Program-made: the position numbers and the translations under genes
Origin: Amia ocellicauda
Taxonomy: Eukaryota > Chordata > Actinopteri > Amiiformes > Amiidae
Reading direction: 5' to 3'
Assembly: GCF_036373705.1 (NCBI RefSeq)
Contig: NC_089863.1
Location: forward strand, 33,254,227 to 33,318,226
DNA: 64,000 nucleotides
In this document: in pieces, positions 49,253 to 61,230 of the stretch
How positions within the stretch are numbered: position 1 is the stretch's first letter
How the letters are laid out: every line of letters starts with the position of its first letter
The notes under the pieces: generated by a model
Seen by the model: the letters and a program-made list of their open reading frames with translations, nothing else
What the model was told of the DNA's origin: nothing
Database searches by the model: none

Positions 49253-52200
49253 ATGGCTTGGATCTGTAAATTGTGTTTGGCCATCTTTCACTCCAGGACA
49301 GAGGTACTAAAACACTACCGCCTGCAGCATAGTCACTATTCAACAGTCGGTCAACTTCCGTGTCTCTATAAAGATTGTGTTTCTACATTTCATTCATTCA
49401 ATGGACTCAAAACTCATCTATCACGATACCACACTATGTAAAAAATGGTGCAGGTCAGGGTCAGGAACATGCATCTTTTTTCTGTCCCCTGTGCACATTC
49501 AAGCAACTATTCTCTGAATCAACATTCTTCAGTCACCTAAGGGGACATTTAAAAAAACATGAGATGGTGGCATGCCCATTTAAGAGTTGTTATTACCGCA
49601 CAAATGTATACTCCAGAGAAACAGTGTGACATAGGGCAGTATAGGAACCAATTACAACTAAATATTGCCTCTTTATTACTGAAGATGCAGATCTTCCTAC
49701 ATATTTCAGACATGGGTACACAAGAAATCATTGAACACTTGAATCAGGTTTTCTCCTTGTCAAGGCCTCTAATTAGAGAGACAGTCAGCGAAATATTGCA
49801 GAAGCATGAACACACTGTTTGTGATACTATCCTAGACAAACATTCTTGTCAGTAACACTGCTAGAGGTGCAGAGTTGTCATCTGCCAAGCGTAGGAAAAC
49901 ATTTGTGGAGAAGATTTACCCCGTGGTAATGCCTGTGCAGTATGTTTTAGAGCCAGGACAGCCACAACACTAAACAATGTATGTTCCAATACTTCAGATG
50001 ATTCAGGAGCTGTTCAAAAACACTTTTAGTAAACATTTTTAGTAAAATTATACAATCAGATGCTCTTCCGAGTCACTATGTGTCCCACATAGATGGTTCA
50101 TATTATCAAAAAAATTTGTTTAAACAAAAATGAGAGCTTAAACTGTCATTGCAGTATATGTTGGCACATCTAACACAATTCACAAACTGTGTGCAGTGTA
50201 CTGGGTGCTTGCCAATCTGCCCAGTAAGTATCGGTTAGCCTTGCACATGATTCAGCTAGCAGTATTTTGTAAAGTGACAGATCTCCAAAAGTATGGTCAT
50301 GCTACTGTTCTTGCACCTTTGTTAAAGGACATTCACACTCTTGAACAGGATGGTGTTCTCATTGAATCCATTGGTCAAAATGTGAAGGGCACTGTCCTGT
50401 GTCTCTGCTGACAATCTTGATGCTCATGGACTAGGAGGTTTTATGGAGTCTTTCAGAGCAGAGTATGTTTGTAAATGCTGTATGGGCACTAGAGATGAGA
50501 TTCAGTCCATTGAAGTCAGAGAGGGGAAGTTTGTACCAATTGAGTTGTGTCTTTGCATTAAAGAGCTGATCCACCTTAAAGTACTTTACTTTAGAGTATT
50601 TGAACAGTAAGATTGCTTCATTCCCATATCAGCACAGACCACAGACAGATTCTCCAAGAGGTCTTCCCTGAGTTCAGGCTTCATCCCAAACATCACTATG
50701 TTGAGCATTATCCGGACCTTATTAAGTGCTTTGGGCCCCTAGTTCACCTTTGGTCTATGCGGTTTGAGGGGAAACATCGCTTCTTCAAACAGGTAGTACT
50801 TGACACTAGAGGTCTTCACAGGTCCAAAAATATGTGCCCGAACCCGAAGAGACCCGGAAATGTGCTACCCGGATCGACCCGGACCCGTCTATTATTTGAA
50901 AGTTTTGACCTGGACCCGTGCAGAACCGAGAAATGCCAAAAATGTGATACCCGGACCTGACTCGGACCCAACTATTATTTGAAATCTGGACCCGGACCTG
51001 GCCGGGACACACAGACCCGATTGAACCCGATCGGCACAGATCCCACAGCTAATTGCTATTAACAAGTTAATTTACAAGTTGTGAAAATAAAACTTTGTGT
51101 CTTACCTAATGTAACGTTAGTAGCTTCTCTCCGGTACCGGACCGTGACGCATACAATCATCCTCCTTGCCAGGAAAGCTGGTAAAATAACATCCATGTTG
51201 CTCCTCTTGCTGATTGAAAGCACGTATAATCCACTAATTATTTCAGTTCAAAAGATCACTTGCTGTCACGGTGGCGGAGGACAAACACGACTTTGCAGCT
51301 TTGCAGTTTTTTTTGTATCTCGCATAATACGATGACTTCCACTGTTTGCCCTTTAGAACTATAATAACGACTGCTTGTTCAGTGCCACGGCCGCTGACGT
51401 TAGCATTACTAATCTGCTGTCATTGTGCTCTGCGACGCGTCTGCCATAGATTTAGATTTACACAGCAAACAAACTCCAACCACAATATCTGAAAAATCAC
51501 GCCGACACCAATAATGCACATCGTTTAATGTCATCTGTCAAACACTGATATGGCGGAATAAGTCCTGCCTTCTAAATAAAAGAGCCAATCGTCCATTGAT
51601 AAAGTCATCGCGTCACTCGGGTAATACACACAATGGTAAACAGACCCAGGACCCGAAGTACAAGAATGGGACTCGACCCGGACCCGGCTGACCATTTAAA
51701 ATATGGACCCGAACCCATATGGGTCCCAGGTCCTCGGGTTCGGGTGGACCCGTGAAGACCACTACTTGACACACAGAACTTCAAAAACATTTCAAAGACT
51801 CTGGCAACTAGACATCAACACATGGTGGCATATCATCTTAGTGCACCATCATATTTCACACCACATACACAAACATTTGGTGTCACCTCAGTACTGGTTT
51901 CAACACTACCAGATGTAGAAAAAGTGTACATTGAAGGACAGACAACTAGTAACACAATCTACAGTACATCTAAAGTCAGTATTGATGGCACTCACTATGC
52001 TATAGGAATGTTTGTATCTGTTGGAGTGAATGGCTGTCTTCCTCAATTCTGCAAAATTGCTCAGATCTATCTTGTGAATTACAATTTTGGAAGAAACTCA
52101 AGTCTTCAATCAGGTTCGGAACGTTAGTTGTAATGCCTTTAATACATGCAGCGTGGAGAGGAACAGTGAATCAAGTAGATTCCAAAGTTGCTCTGACTCC

Positions 52201-52610
52201 ATAGAAAAAGTCAGAGGCTTTTATACTATTATACTAACTAAGCAAAATATATATCATTATAGGACAGAGTTCATAGATCAACACATGGATTAGGGAGCAG
52301 GCACTTAAATCATCCCGTTTGACATTGTCTCCAAGATGTTCATTGTAAATAACAAACAGAGTCTAGTCTAGTCTGACCTTATCTTTCTTAAGTATACAAT
52401 GAAGAAAAACAGGTGTGAGTCTGTAGTCACTTTGAGTCATGGTATATTGAACATCTGCGTTCCTATGAGTTGTCACCTACACAAGTGAGCCTGTCTGTCC
52501 ACCTACTATCTGAGTTCAATTACACTGTCATGTTTGCTGCTTACAGCATTAATGGCCAGCTGCTGTTGACCCCCCAAGAGATACATTTTACTGAGAGAGT
52601 GCTGAGTTAA
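49253..52610 (+). pseudogene. C2H2 zinc-finger / transposase-like multicopy gene, interrupted
   Basis: It begins MAWICKLCLAIFHSRTEVLK, with C2H2-like fingers CKLC..H, CLYKDC..H and CPLCTFKQLF..HLRGHL. Further blocks follow in changing frames: SLLLKMQIFLHISDMGTQEI (about 49670), YWVLANLPSKYRLALHMIQL (about 50196), MGTRDEIQSIEVREGKF (about 50486), HPKHHYVEHYPDLI with MRFEGKHRFFKQVV (about 50680-50800) and NFKNISKTLA (about 51779) after a hAT insertion. The last block is YIEHLRSYELSPTQVS and a tail to stop 52608-52610. This block order matches a recalled, very abundant fish protein family with C2H2 N-terminus and a transposase-like body. The exact superfamily is uncertain. Several frameshifts and stops are present. 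Confidence 0.72.
50807..51764. mobile_element. hAT-type element inserted in the C2H2 gene
   Basis: The ends TAGAGGTCTTCACAGGTCC and, inverted, CGTGAAGACCACTA are flanked by the identical 8-bp cttgacac (50799-50806 and 51765-51772). Length 958 bp. The inside carries many copies of the word gacccg / cgggtc near both ends and no transposase. Removing it in thought joins the VVLDT block to the NFKNISKTLA block of the host gene, so the insertion is clean. Confidence 0.9.
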
Positions 52611-52699
52611 TCTTGAGGTGAGTAATCTGTTAGTTCATTAGCCATAATGTTGCTAAAGTAACATAGTTGCTCTTGCACTTTTAGCTGACAGTCTTTTAC

Positions 52700-53654
52700 A
52701 AATGGGTACAGTTGTAAAATTACTTTGGATGCAGACTTCAGTTTGCAGTATGAAGACCCTGATTTTGATGGAGAACTTATCTCTAGTGGACATTGATGAG
52801 TTGCCACAGAAAGCTACACTGAAACTTTTCATGGCAGATGTGGAAACCAGTTCTATTTCAACTACAGACACAGAGATGTGTCAGATGTGTCCTCTCCAGA
52901 GCGACTTAGTAGATGGCCACCAGGTACTTTTTCTGTGCCCACCTTTGCCTACGAGGTAGAATTGAAGCTTAGAGAAGGAAACACTGCCTTTGAAAGAAAT
53001 GGAAAGTGTCTCCAGTTATCTAGAGGTCAAAAGCATGACATCCTAGAGAAAGTTGCAGCTACTATTTACAGTTTGAAAGCTTACCCAAGTGATAGAGAGT
53101 TCTCAAAACTTGTTTCCTAACACCCCTGCCTGAAAGAGCTTGGATCTGAGACTGGCAAGTATGGATGAAAGAACAGCATAAAATACAAAATGGGTAACTA
53201 CAGAACCAAGCTGAGGAGAGCAGGATGTCAAGAGGTCAGTGTAAATGCAGGCCAAAGAAGCAGAAATAATCCAGAGAATGAACCATCACATTGAAACATA
53301 AAGAGACCCAAGAGTGCAGAAGTGAACTTTTTGCCTGACTTCCCCAAAGGACAGGACTTGGCAAGTCTTGAAAGACTGGAGATCATTCAAGAACTTCAGA
53401 ACACGGAGAAAATCCAATCCACTTCAACCCAATCAAGATTTACATTGTCCTGGAGAGTGAAGTAATGGTAACCAACCTACAATGACTGCCTGATGCTTTT
53501 CTGTTAATGTTTGGTTTGATCGACGCTTTACATCTCAGTTATCCGAAAGAAATGGTCAATTGAGTTCTTTCAGAAAATCCTTCTGGGCCTAGAAGATGGG
53601 AAACTTAAGCCAAGATTGCAGACTTTGAAGAATGACTTGCTGATACATGTGTAA
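52700..53654 (+). pseudogene. SAMD3-like multicopy gene, central deletion
   Basis: Blocks in order: LDADFSLQYEDPDFDGELIS (about 52727), SSPERLSRWPPGTFSVPTFA and YEVELKLREGNTAFERNGKC (about 52884-53020), SRGQKHDILEKVAATIYSLK with AYPSDREF, then HPCLKELGSETGKYG and KYKMGNYRTKLRRAGCQE (about 53120-53235), then AEVNFLPDFPKGQD (about 53318). The sequence then jumps to the C-terminal blocks FGLIDALHLSYPKEMV and FFQKILLGLEDGKLKPRLQT (about 53509-53640) and stops at 53652-53654. The middle of the protein, which is what remains at 12878-13208, is deleted here. Several stops. AATAAA at 54187-54192. It lies 90 bp after the C2H2 gene on the same strand. Confidence 0.75.
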
Positions 53655-54186
53655 TGACTGACCAAATACAGTCTTCCTGGGTTCTGTTGAATGCATTGTT
53701 TTGATAGTGTTGAAGACATTTTTAGTTTGCAGCCAGTGTATGAGTTTCATTTATCTAATTTTTGCCCTTTTTGTGTGATCTTAGGGCACTGAAAGAACTA
53801 TTCAGACTCCTGAGTTTTTTGTTTATTTTCTTTTTTTTAAAGTGAACTTTACAGGCCACAAATGTTTTACTTTGATCACATAATTTAGCCAAGCTTTAGT
53901 TTGTTGATAATCATTGAATGCAGTTAATTCTGCTATTCAATCTATTTTTTTAGGTTGCAGAAATGCCCTTAAACTCTTTGTAAATATTTCTTTGAGATCA
54001 CCATCTGGAATTGGAGGCTGTCTCAAAATGGTCAATTTCTGAATCCCAAATAGACCCCTACCTCCTCTGTAGATCTGAGTAATAATCCCACCTTGTCTTC
54101 TGATAGGGTGGGTAGAGTTATGTTTTTTTATTTTTTTATTTTATTTTACCTTGTTTGCACTTATCCTAACATCTCTGTGCAATGTA

Positions 54187-54192
54187 AATAAA
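54187..54192 (+). promoter_or_regulatory. Poly(A) signal after the SAMD3-like pseudogene
   Basis: AATAAA about 530 bp after the last stop. It could be the original 3' end signal. Confidence 0.4.
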
Positions 54193-56877
54193 ATGGCTTC
54201 AAATTTTAAGGAGAAGATGGGTTATTTTAGATTGGATTGTTCAAGTGTCTAAAGTCTAATATTTCAGACTATTTGCAAACTAAAATTGTCAACTAATTGA
54301 TTTAAGTTCTTAGAGCAAGATTAATGTTGATTCTACACGAGATTATACATTACATTAATTGATTTTAGTTGTATCTATGGAGTAGGAGTTTGGCAATTAT
54401 TTGGGATTCAGCAAAACAGTGAATTACAGTGAAGTTTTCACCCCCCTAGGAGTGTTGTTACAATAAAAGTCAAAGGGATACTTATGCAATTTACTGTAAC
54501 CTAATTTCACACTACAAAGCAAAGTTGCACTGTGTAAATAAAAGACCTCTCAAGTACTTTGTGGTTATGACAACAGTATAAACACAGTTTTCAAATTGTT
54601 AATGTTACAATAAAAGTTTTAATTGTGCATTTGAACATGTTTAACATATATTGCATGCATTATTTAGTTTGATTTAGTGCTAATCAAATAATCCAAGGTA
54701 ATCAGTTGCCTAAAACAAAAAAAGATTAATTGTACAATTCTCTTTTGAGTTCCACCAAGTTATATATTGAAGTTACCACAACTTAATTTTAACAATAGGG
54801 TAAAAAAAAAAAAATCGTAAGCAGAACACAAACACATTAAGTTATAAAATAATATGAATACATTAAGTATACAAAAAATATTATGTTCTTGTTAAGTCAA
54901 TGTATTGAGTTTTAATTGGTGAAATAATTGAGTTCATTGTCATACTGTTTTAAAGTATTATTTAATTAATCTTGAAAGTAATATTAACTAAGAATAGTAA
55001 GTACTGTGTACCTTTCGATTTTAAGTTTCATTACTGAAAAAGTCAGATGCAATCAGTTGCCTCAATTTGTTTGAGTTAGCAGAACGGGTTTTACAGTGTA
55101 GGAAAATAGGTTACCTAGGGTAATCTATTGTCTTTTATATAACTATCTATCCATCATATATATAGTGTTGGGGTCGTTACCATTAACGACTAATATACAT
55201 TTCTTAATTTTTTTCATTAGAAAAAACATATTATGTTCATATTAGTTCCTTTAAATTGTAGCATGTAATATTACTTGTTATATTGCCCACTATATTCCTT
55301 CCTTTTGCCCTGCAAACAATGTGAATTACCTCCAAAGTCAGGTAATGTGTTTTTTAAATGTATGCCAAACAAATTAACTTGTAAAGTAGGGCCGTGGCTT
55401 ACCTTAGGTCTTGGGTCAGTAGCGTAGACATCTGAGAATGAATCAGGTTGGGCAATATTATCTACTGTCACAGGCCTCAAGTATTATTATTATTTTTTAA
55501 CTATTAAGAAATGTGTATGAAAACAAACATATATTGAAGAACCTGTATTGGAAAGTTGAAGAAAGTGTTTTGTAGTAACTATATAATGTTTTATATTAAT
55601 GATATAATGTATACAGACCTAGCAAATTGGATTTATCAAGCTAGCAAAGCCAACAAGGTGGTTGTTAAGGATACATCCTCTTGAAATTACTCTCTCTGCT
55701 TCCACTTCCACTGTTTTTCTGTGATAAGAGAACAACCCACAGATGTACAGCCCACAGGTTGAAGGCTGAAGATGTTACATTATAGTGATTGATTACTTCA
55801 TTGTCCATTGTTAAAGAAAACTGTGAGATCATATATATTTCTGTTACCTACCTTAAGGAGACAAGTCATACCAAAATAGACTTTGTGTTGACATTTGACT
55901 TAGGGAGACAAAAATGTGTCTCCCTAATAAATCAAGTAGCTGATGCCACGATTTAAAACTATTAAATGCTCCATGTCTATATTATTTGCTTCAAAGCCTT
56001 TGTTTTTCAATAAATAGCTCCTTCAATCTGCAACAATAGCATGAATTGTTAACCCTCTATAATTCAGGTAGTTTAAAAAAGTACATTGGGAAGATATGGC
56101 TATTAAAAAATATTTAAAATACTACAGGTATCCAGATTGTGAGTATGAGGTTTAATAGTATAACATTGCATTAATCTAATTGATTCATCATTTATTTTCG
56201 GAAAGTTTCTGCCATTGCAGAACATTAGGGAGACATTGTGCAATGGATTATGGGATCAGTTCTGCAAGTATTTTTATAATCACATTTTAGACATAACCAG
56301 ACAAATAATGACTTAGTTTTAGGACTGAGCTAAACATACTGTGTGTATTGCAATGGCATCACTTTCTACACAAACAGCACTCATGTGTTGAAGTGAAAAA
56401 GTATGTTGTTACAGTACATAAACCTTTTAAAATTGGTTATTTTGAATAATATTCTATGGAGCACAATGTCTGAATTCAATTATAAATTCTGGCTAGATAC
56501 TTTTTGATTATTTTGGGGGGGAACAATACCTCAATCGTGTAACACAAATTAATTGATTTATATGTATTATATTAAATCAATAAATTTGTTTTGTAGTTAA
56601 TGACAAATAACGGAAATATGAATAAGATGAATGCTTCCTTTTATAAACAATAAAATAATTGAATATCAGTCAATCAAATCATTCACAGGGTAGCCACAGA
56701 TTTACAGATTGATAAACAGACAACAGATTCTGAAAGGTTTAGTTAAGGTAAACACACCAAAATATCTGAGCTTTATACAAAGGAAGTGCAATTCCTCTTT
56801 TCAAATTGGTGGTCGGAAGTACCTCCCTCTCACATTGGTGCTCATATAAGCATAAATGAGAGACGTGCTGTTTCTAC
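54193..56877. other. AT-rich intergenic stretch
   Basis: No gene, RNA gene or clear element. A motif tagtgttggggtcgttacca at about 55163 resembles the start of a hAT-type fish repeat. The one notable frame (55271-55480 minus) has no motifs. Confidence 0.45.
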
Positions 56878-57491
56878 ATGATGAGAATGATGGTTGTAAA
56901 AGAAAAAGGACACATATTCATGCTATTAATTTCGGTTATAGGTAAGAAAATATGACAACTGTTTTCATGTATTTGCTTTTTATAAAAGGAATATGATTTT
57001 CATATATTCTTTCTGAAATGATTATGTATGTTTTCTGATGAGGAAGCATTTAAAATATTTGTATATAATTCCCAGAAATATAACATTTATTTTGCAAGCT
57101 TCTCATTTAATCTTAAAATGTAATATTTTTGTCACCCACAGGAGTGTTATACTGCATTTTATGAATCCTAATATTTGTGTATTTTGTACGACTTTTCTTT
57201 AGGTATGACAAAAGGTGATTCAGTCTATCAATTTCCCTCCTATCATGTGTCAGAACAGCAGAAAATAACATTATATTGCCGGTATGAAACATTGTCAACC
57301 CCCAACCTTTTCTGGTACATTCAGGATGGCAATAAAGCTCCACAGTTCATTATGAGTAACTACCTGAATGAAGATGCATGATTTAGAGACCGTTTCTCTG
57401 CACATCACAACAACAGTGAGAAGACCTTTAATCTGACTCTATCTGCAGCTGTGTTGTCTGACTCTGCAACATACTTCTGTGCCATGACGCC
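56878..57491 (+). pseudogene. TCR alpha/delta-type V segment with premature stop
   Basis: The leader exon 56878-56941 (21 codons, hydrophobic HIFMLLISVI, phase 1) has donor atag|gtaaga. The V exon 57203-57491 follows acceptor cttttctttag. The V domain shows DSVYQFPSYHVSEQQKITLY ending in the first conserved Cys (YC), the core Trp (LFWYIQ), FRDRFSAHHNNSEKTF, and SDSATYFC with the second Cys. This is typical of TCR V domains, most like alpha/delta. TGA at 57379-57381 stops the frame between EDA and FRDRF, in what would be the D-E region. All splice and recombination signals remain, so the segment is recombination-competent in form but does not encode a full V. An Ig light chain V is less likely. 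Confidence 0.83.
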
Positions 57492-57530
57492 CACACTGTG
57501 TCAGCCTGTACATCTCCTCACACAAAAACT
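57492..57530 (+). promoter_or_regulatory. V(D)J recombination signal, 23-bp spacer
   Basis: Heptamer CACACTG (57492-57498; consensus CACAGTG, one mismatch), spacer of exactly 23 bp, nonamer ACAAAAACT (57522-57530; consensus ACAAAAACC). It directly follows the V exon end after YFCAMTP. A 23-bp RSS is what TCR alpha/delta V segments use. Confidence 0.88.
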
Positions 57531-58999
57531 TTCTATGACAACTCCTGGTAATAGGTTATAATATCTACTTCATTCTTATGGCATTCTTACAGACAAATAT
57601 TCTTATTGAATATATGATTCACACATTAATGATTTGTAGGCAAAAGATATGTATTTGTAGACATTTCAGTTCATCAATATGTATCTTTAACAGGTGCAAT
57701 AAAACAGCTCTTGCCCTAGATGGTGATGTTTTACTAGACTGTGAAATGATTTTCACTGGTGCTCTCTAAAAACATCCCAAGAATACTAAGAATACAGTTC
57801 TTATTAACACTGAGTTCATGAACATTCAGAACAAGTGTTGTTGTCAAATTACATCTGCAAGAAATGTTACGGTATTAAGATTTAAAATGTTAAGATGTAG
57901 CTACATTTTTAAATATTTTTAAAAGTACAGACAATCAAATTGCAATCGTTGTATTGAATTTACTAATTCCAAATTCCATAACATTAAAATTGCTTGAGTT
58001 CAAGTACTGCTTAAGCAAGTTATTCCAAAGTTGTTAGGCATCATTCCAAAAATATATCATTCAATATGTGAAAAACTATTGACAAAGAACGACTTGCTTA
58101 CACGCTGTCAAATAATAACAACAAATGACCACATTAAGGACAACAAACAAGTAGCTTATCAAGGAAGACATCACACTTCAATTCAAAACAAAAGATAGAT
58201 AATAGTCACAGGAGAGCAGAGCTACAGGTGATGTTTCAACACGTTTAAAGCCTCAAATCATGCAAACATTTGAAAATGTTTCTCAATCATGAAGGCCCAA
58301 ACCTTAAAGTATAACGCACCCTTATCCTAAATCAGGGTTTTATGTGTGACTATAATGTGGCCATTATATGGCAATAATGTGTAAGGAAAGAAAAAGGCCG
58401 GGTTGCAAGAGTGAAAGACTCAACAGTGATGTATTCAGTGCACAGTCCTACAGAATAAAAACAGCATGTGGTTAAGGAAATGATAAAATCCTAATCAAGT
58501 TCTCCATGCAATCCTTTTAGTCAGATACATCAAAACCTTTGCTTTCCATAACAACTCATTCATATGGGAACCTGGACAAATCAATATATCCATCTTCCCA
58601 TAGTAACCAGACAAGTAAATATAAAGAATAATAGACACATAGTTATTTTAATCATAACACCACCTGAATCTAGAGGGCAATATAGTCAAGATATTCTAAC
58701 ATTTCTGAAAAAGAAAAAGGAGAAGGCACAGAGAAAACATGTAACCAATAAAACTATAGAACTCTATATGAATGTATAAGTAAGACGCATACCACTTGTC
58801 CAGTTCTATTATAGCATATGAGCAACTTAGCAACTTACAAAAAAAACAAGTAAACAATCTTCTCAGGTGCTGATCAGGGTCCACAAAAATGTACAGTTTT
58901 CTATCAAAAGGGTAATGCATTTTTTGACCTTGTTTTCAGGTTTATATTTCATGTCATTGTTGTCACTCACTTCACATTGTAGTTTGTTCAGTTATTATT
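57531..58999. other. V-segment 3' flank and dispersed repeat
   Basis: No second gene is seen. At 58170-58515 the sequence is a diverged relative of 15205-15540 (shared gagagcagagctacaggtga and others). Small frames elsewhere lack support. Confidence 0.5.
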
Positions 59000-59104
59000 A
59001 TGATATGGAAATTAGTTGTAACATTGCGAGATTATAGAGGGTGTGGTGCTGAACCAGAAAACCAAACCCTAACAGCCTGTGGGGCATGCAGCCGGATACT
59101 GAAC

Positions 59105-59413
59105 ACAGCGGCTGACGCAACAGTGACTGTCTACAGGGCGGAAGATGCCAACTTCGTTACCTTAGCCCATCCTCTGATAGAGATGACAAAAAATAAACAG
59201 CCACCCATGGTGAAGTGGACAGATAAAGCAGAAGCTGCCTTCCTTGCCATAAAAGATTCCCTCTGCCAGCAGCCTGTCCTGATTATAAAGACGGATGCGT
59301 CTGAGATGGGACTGGGAGCCGTCCTCTCACAAAAGAGCCAAGGTGAAGAGCATCACATAATGTACCTCTGCAGCAAGATACTACCACGGAAGGCCAAACA
59401 CTCCACAATTTAA
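59105..59413 (+). pseudogene. Gypsy-type pol fragment (RT end / RNase H start)
   Basis: The frame shows NFVTLAHPLIEMTKNKQPP, VKWTDKAEAAFLAIKDSLCQ, then KTDASEMGLGAVLSQ and ILPRKAKHSTI. These are the connection region and first RNase H block (TDAS, with its catalytic Asp) of Gypsy-like polymerases. A few residues between QPVL and KTDAS are missing. The reverse transcriptase core and the rest of RNase H are absent. No LTR was identified nearby. Confidence 0.82.
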
Positions 59414-60966
59414 AAAAAAGAGTGTCGTGATTAATTTATTAAAAATACATCTATCTCTCTCTCAATTATTTGGACTCTTCAACTGCCAACAGTATTATCG
59501 TTTCCCATTGTTTTTTCTGCCAGAATATCTAACACTTTTCTGAGGGTTTCTGACAGTTGGAATGGGTGGATTATCATAGAAAGTGGCAGAAATTATGTTC
59601 TGTAAGGTAATAACACATGTATGTAAATCAGAGATCTCAGTTTCACATCCCCACTGAACAGGAATGGAGTGCTGAAAAAGAAACAAAGGCTTCTGCATGA
59701 ACCCATTAGTCACGCCCTGTGACATATACCAGACAAGTCAATGGCAACTGGCAGTTCTCAGCAGGCTTCTCTTGAGGTTGTCTGTTGGAAACCTACCTCA
59801 ACCACACCAACATCACTGTCAGTTATAATAACGGCTTCCTCTCTGAAAAGAGACGTATTTATCCCCCACAGGTCCCAGTCTCCCATGATTATTATCTCCC
59901 AGGATTATTCTTTCCTGGCCAGGTAGGATTTTTGATGGAGACTGCACACGTACATACCTCACTGAGGCTAGGAACTTGGTTGTTTCAGCACAGATGTTCA
60001 TTGCCTGACGCCAGGTCTTCAGTCCAGTGGAGTTATAGAGCCATCAAGAGAACAAGAACAAGGAGGCCGTAATCTACTTGCACAATATATGGCACGGTCA
60101 ATCAAGCAACTTGGGCAGCTTCCACGCATATCATGGCAGTGGACCCCTGATCCACAGGAGCTGTGCCACGGACCCACTGAAAAATAAAATGATACACAGT
60201 GCGGGCGCAAGCCGGTGGAGGAGCCCCTCATGGGGGGAGAGATCTCTTACGACACACCGAGGCTTAGGCTGTGCAGCTGGGCCTCGGATTTTACTGCCGC
60301 TGCTGGCACTCCTGCTGTGAAGGAAAAAGCCCTGTGGACAAAAACACAGTAAGCAGTCGGAATATATGAGGCACTATTTGTTTTTTGAAACTGAAACCGA
60401 AAGTACAGCTGGAGCCCCCTTTGTCCTCAAGTAACACATTACTGAATTCCTTAACCTGTCAATTGTCAATTCTCTTTGTCTGTTTCTGTTTCTGCATTTA
60501 TGCAGTAAGTCAACCAATCAGGTGCATCCAGTGGGTCATGTGCTTCTCAACAGTGATTCATCCTCCCAGTGCTTCTGGGAGGTGTAGTTTTTGCCAAGCA
60601 GTGCTACATCTAGCACTACATTACAGTATCTTTAATTGTTGTTTTTATTATACGAACAAGAAAAAACATTAATTATCAATTGTATTGTTTGTCCCAAGTT
60701 GTTATTCAGACAAGTTAATAGGGGGTAATTAATAACTGTACATATTTCAACATAAGCATAAACTGTTTAATTGTAGGGTCTGCTGTTATATCACTTCTTT
60801 CAAACTGTTTGATTTCATTAGGACAACTTGAAACAGGCAAATATATTTTTGTTGGAACTACCTTCTAACTGCTTTGATTTTGGGACGGTGTGTATGCTAA
60901 TGCCAAATTTACATTATATTTCTTGAACTGTAGGATTAGGATTTCTGACTATTTTTAGGCTTCAAT
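59414..60966. other. No gene assigned
   Basis: A frame at 59785-60072 has two N-glycosylation-type sequons (NHT, NIT) and an otherwise unfamiliar sequence. Two other frames (60078-60320, 60385-60672) are short. I could not assign any of them. Because a retroelement fragment lies just upstream, this may be more retroelement debris. Confidence 0.4.
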
Positions 60967-61230
60967 TCAAGACAGTAAAACTTTCTGACTGTCAGAAATG
61001 CTGTGATATTCATGTCCTATCCGTTTTTCAAATAATGCAGCACCATACAGCTTTGTTCTGGACAGGTCATTATGTAGTATTTGACATAGATAAGTCAGTA
61101 TGTCTCGGTTGAGACGATACCTAGACACAATTTCCTCATTGCTGAGCTTCTCATATGTGTGCAAAAGCCGGTACACAATTTCAGCATATCTTCGTCTAGG
61201 TTGCTGTTGCTGGTGTACAGTGCATCATTA
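60967..61230 (-). pseudogene. PIF/Harbinger (HARBI1-like) transposase N-terminal remnant
   Basis: On the minus strand PRRRYAEIVYRLLHTYEKLS leads to NEEIVSRYRLNRDILTYLCQ and ILHNDLSRTKLYGAALFEKR. The pattern (S/N)EEIVSRYRL..D.I..LC..L..DL is the N-terminal helical region of Harbinger-type nucleases. The DDE catalytic part does not follow. The frame stops at 60967. Confidence 0.6.

Noticed and set aside
59785..60072. Possible retroviral envelope-like frame
   Set aside because: Two glycosylation sequons and proximity to a Gypsy fragment are not enough; no furin site, fusion peptide or transmembrane segment was seen.
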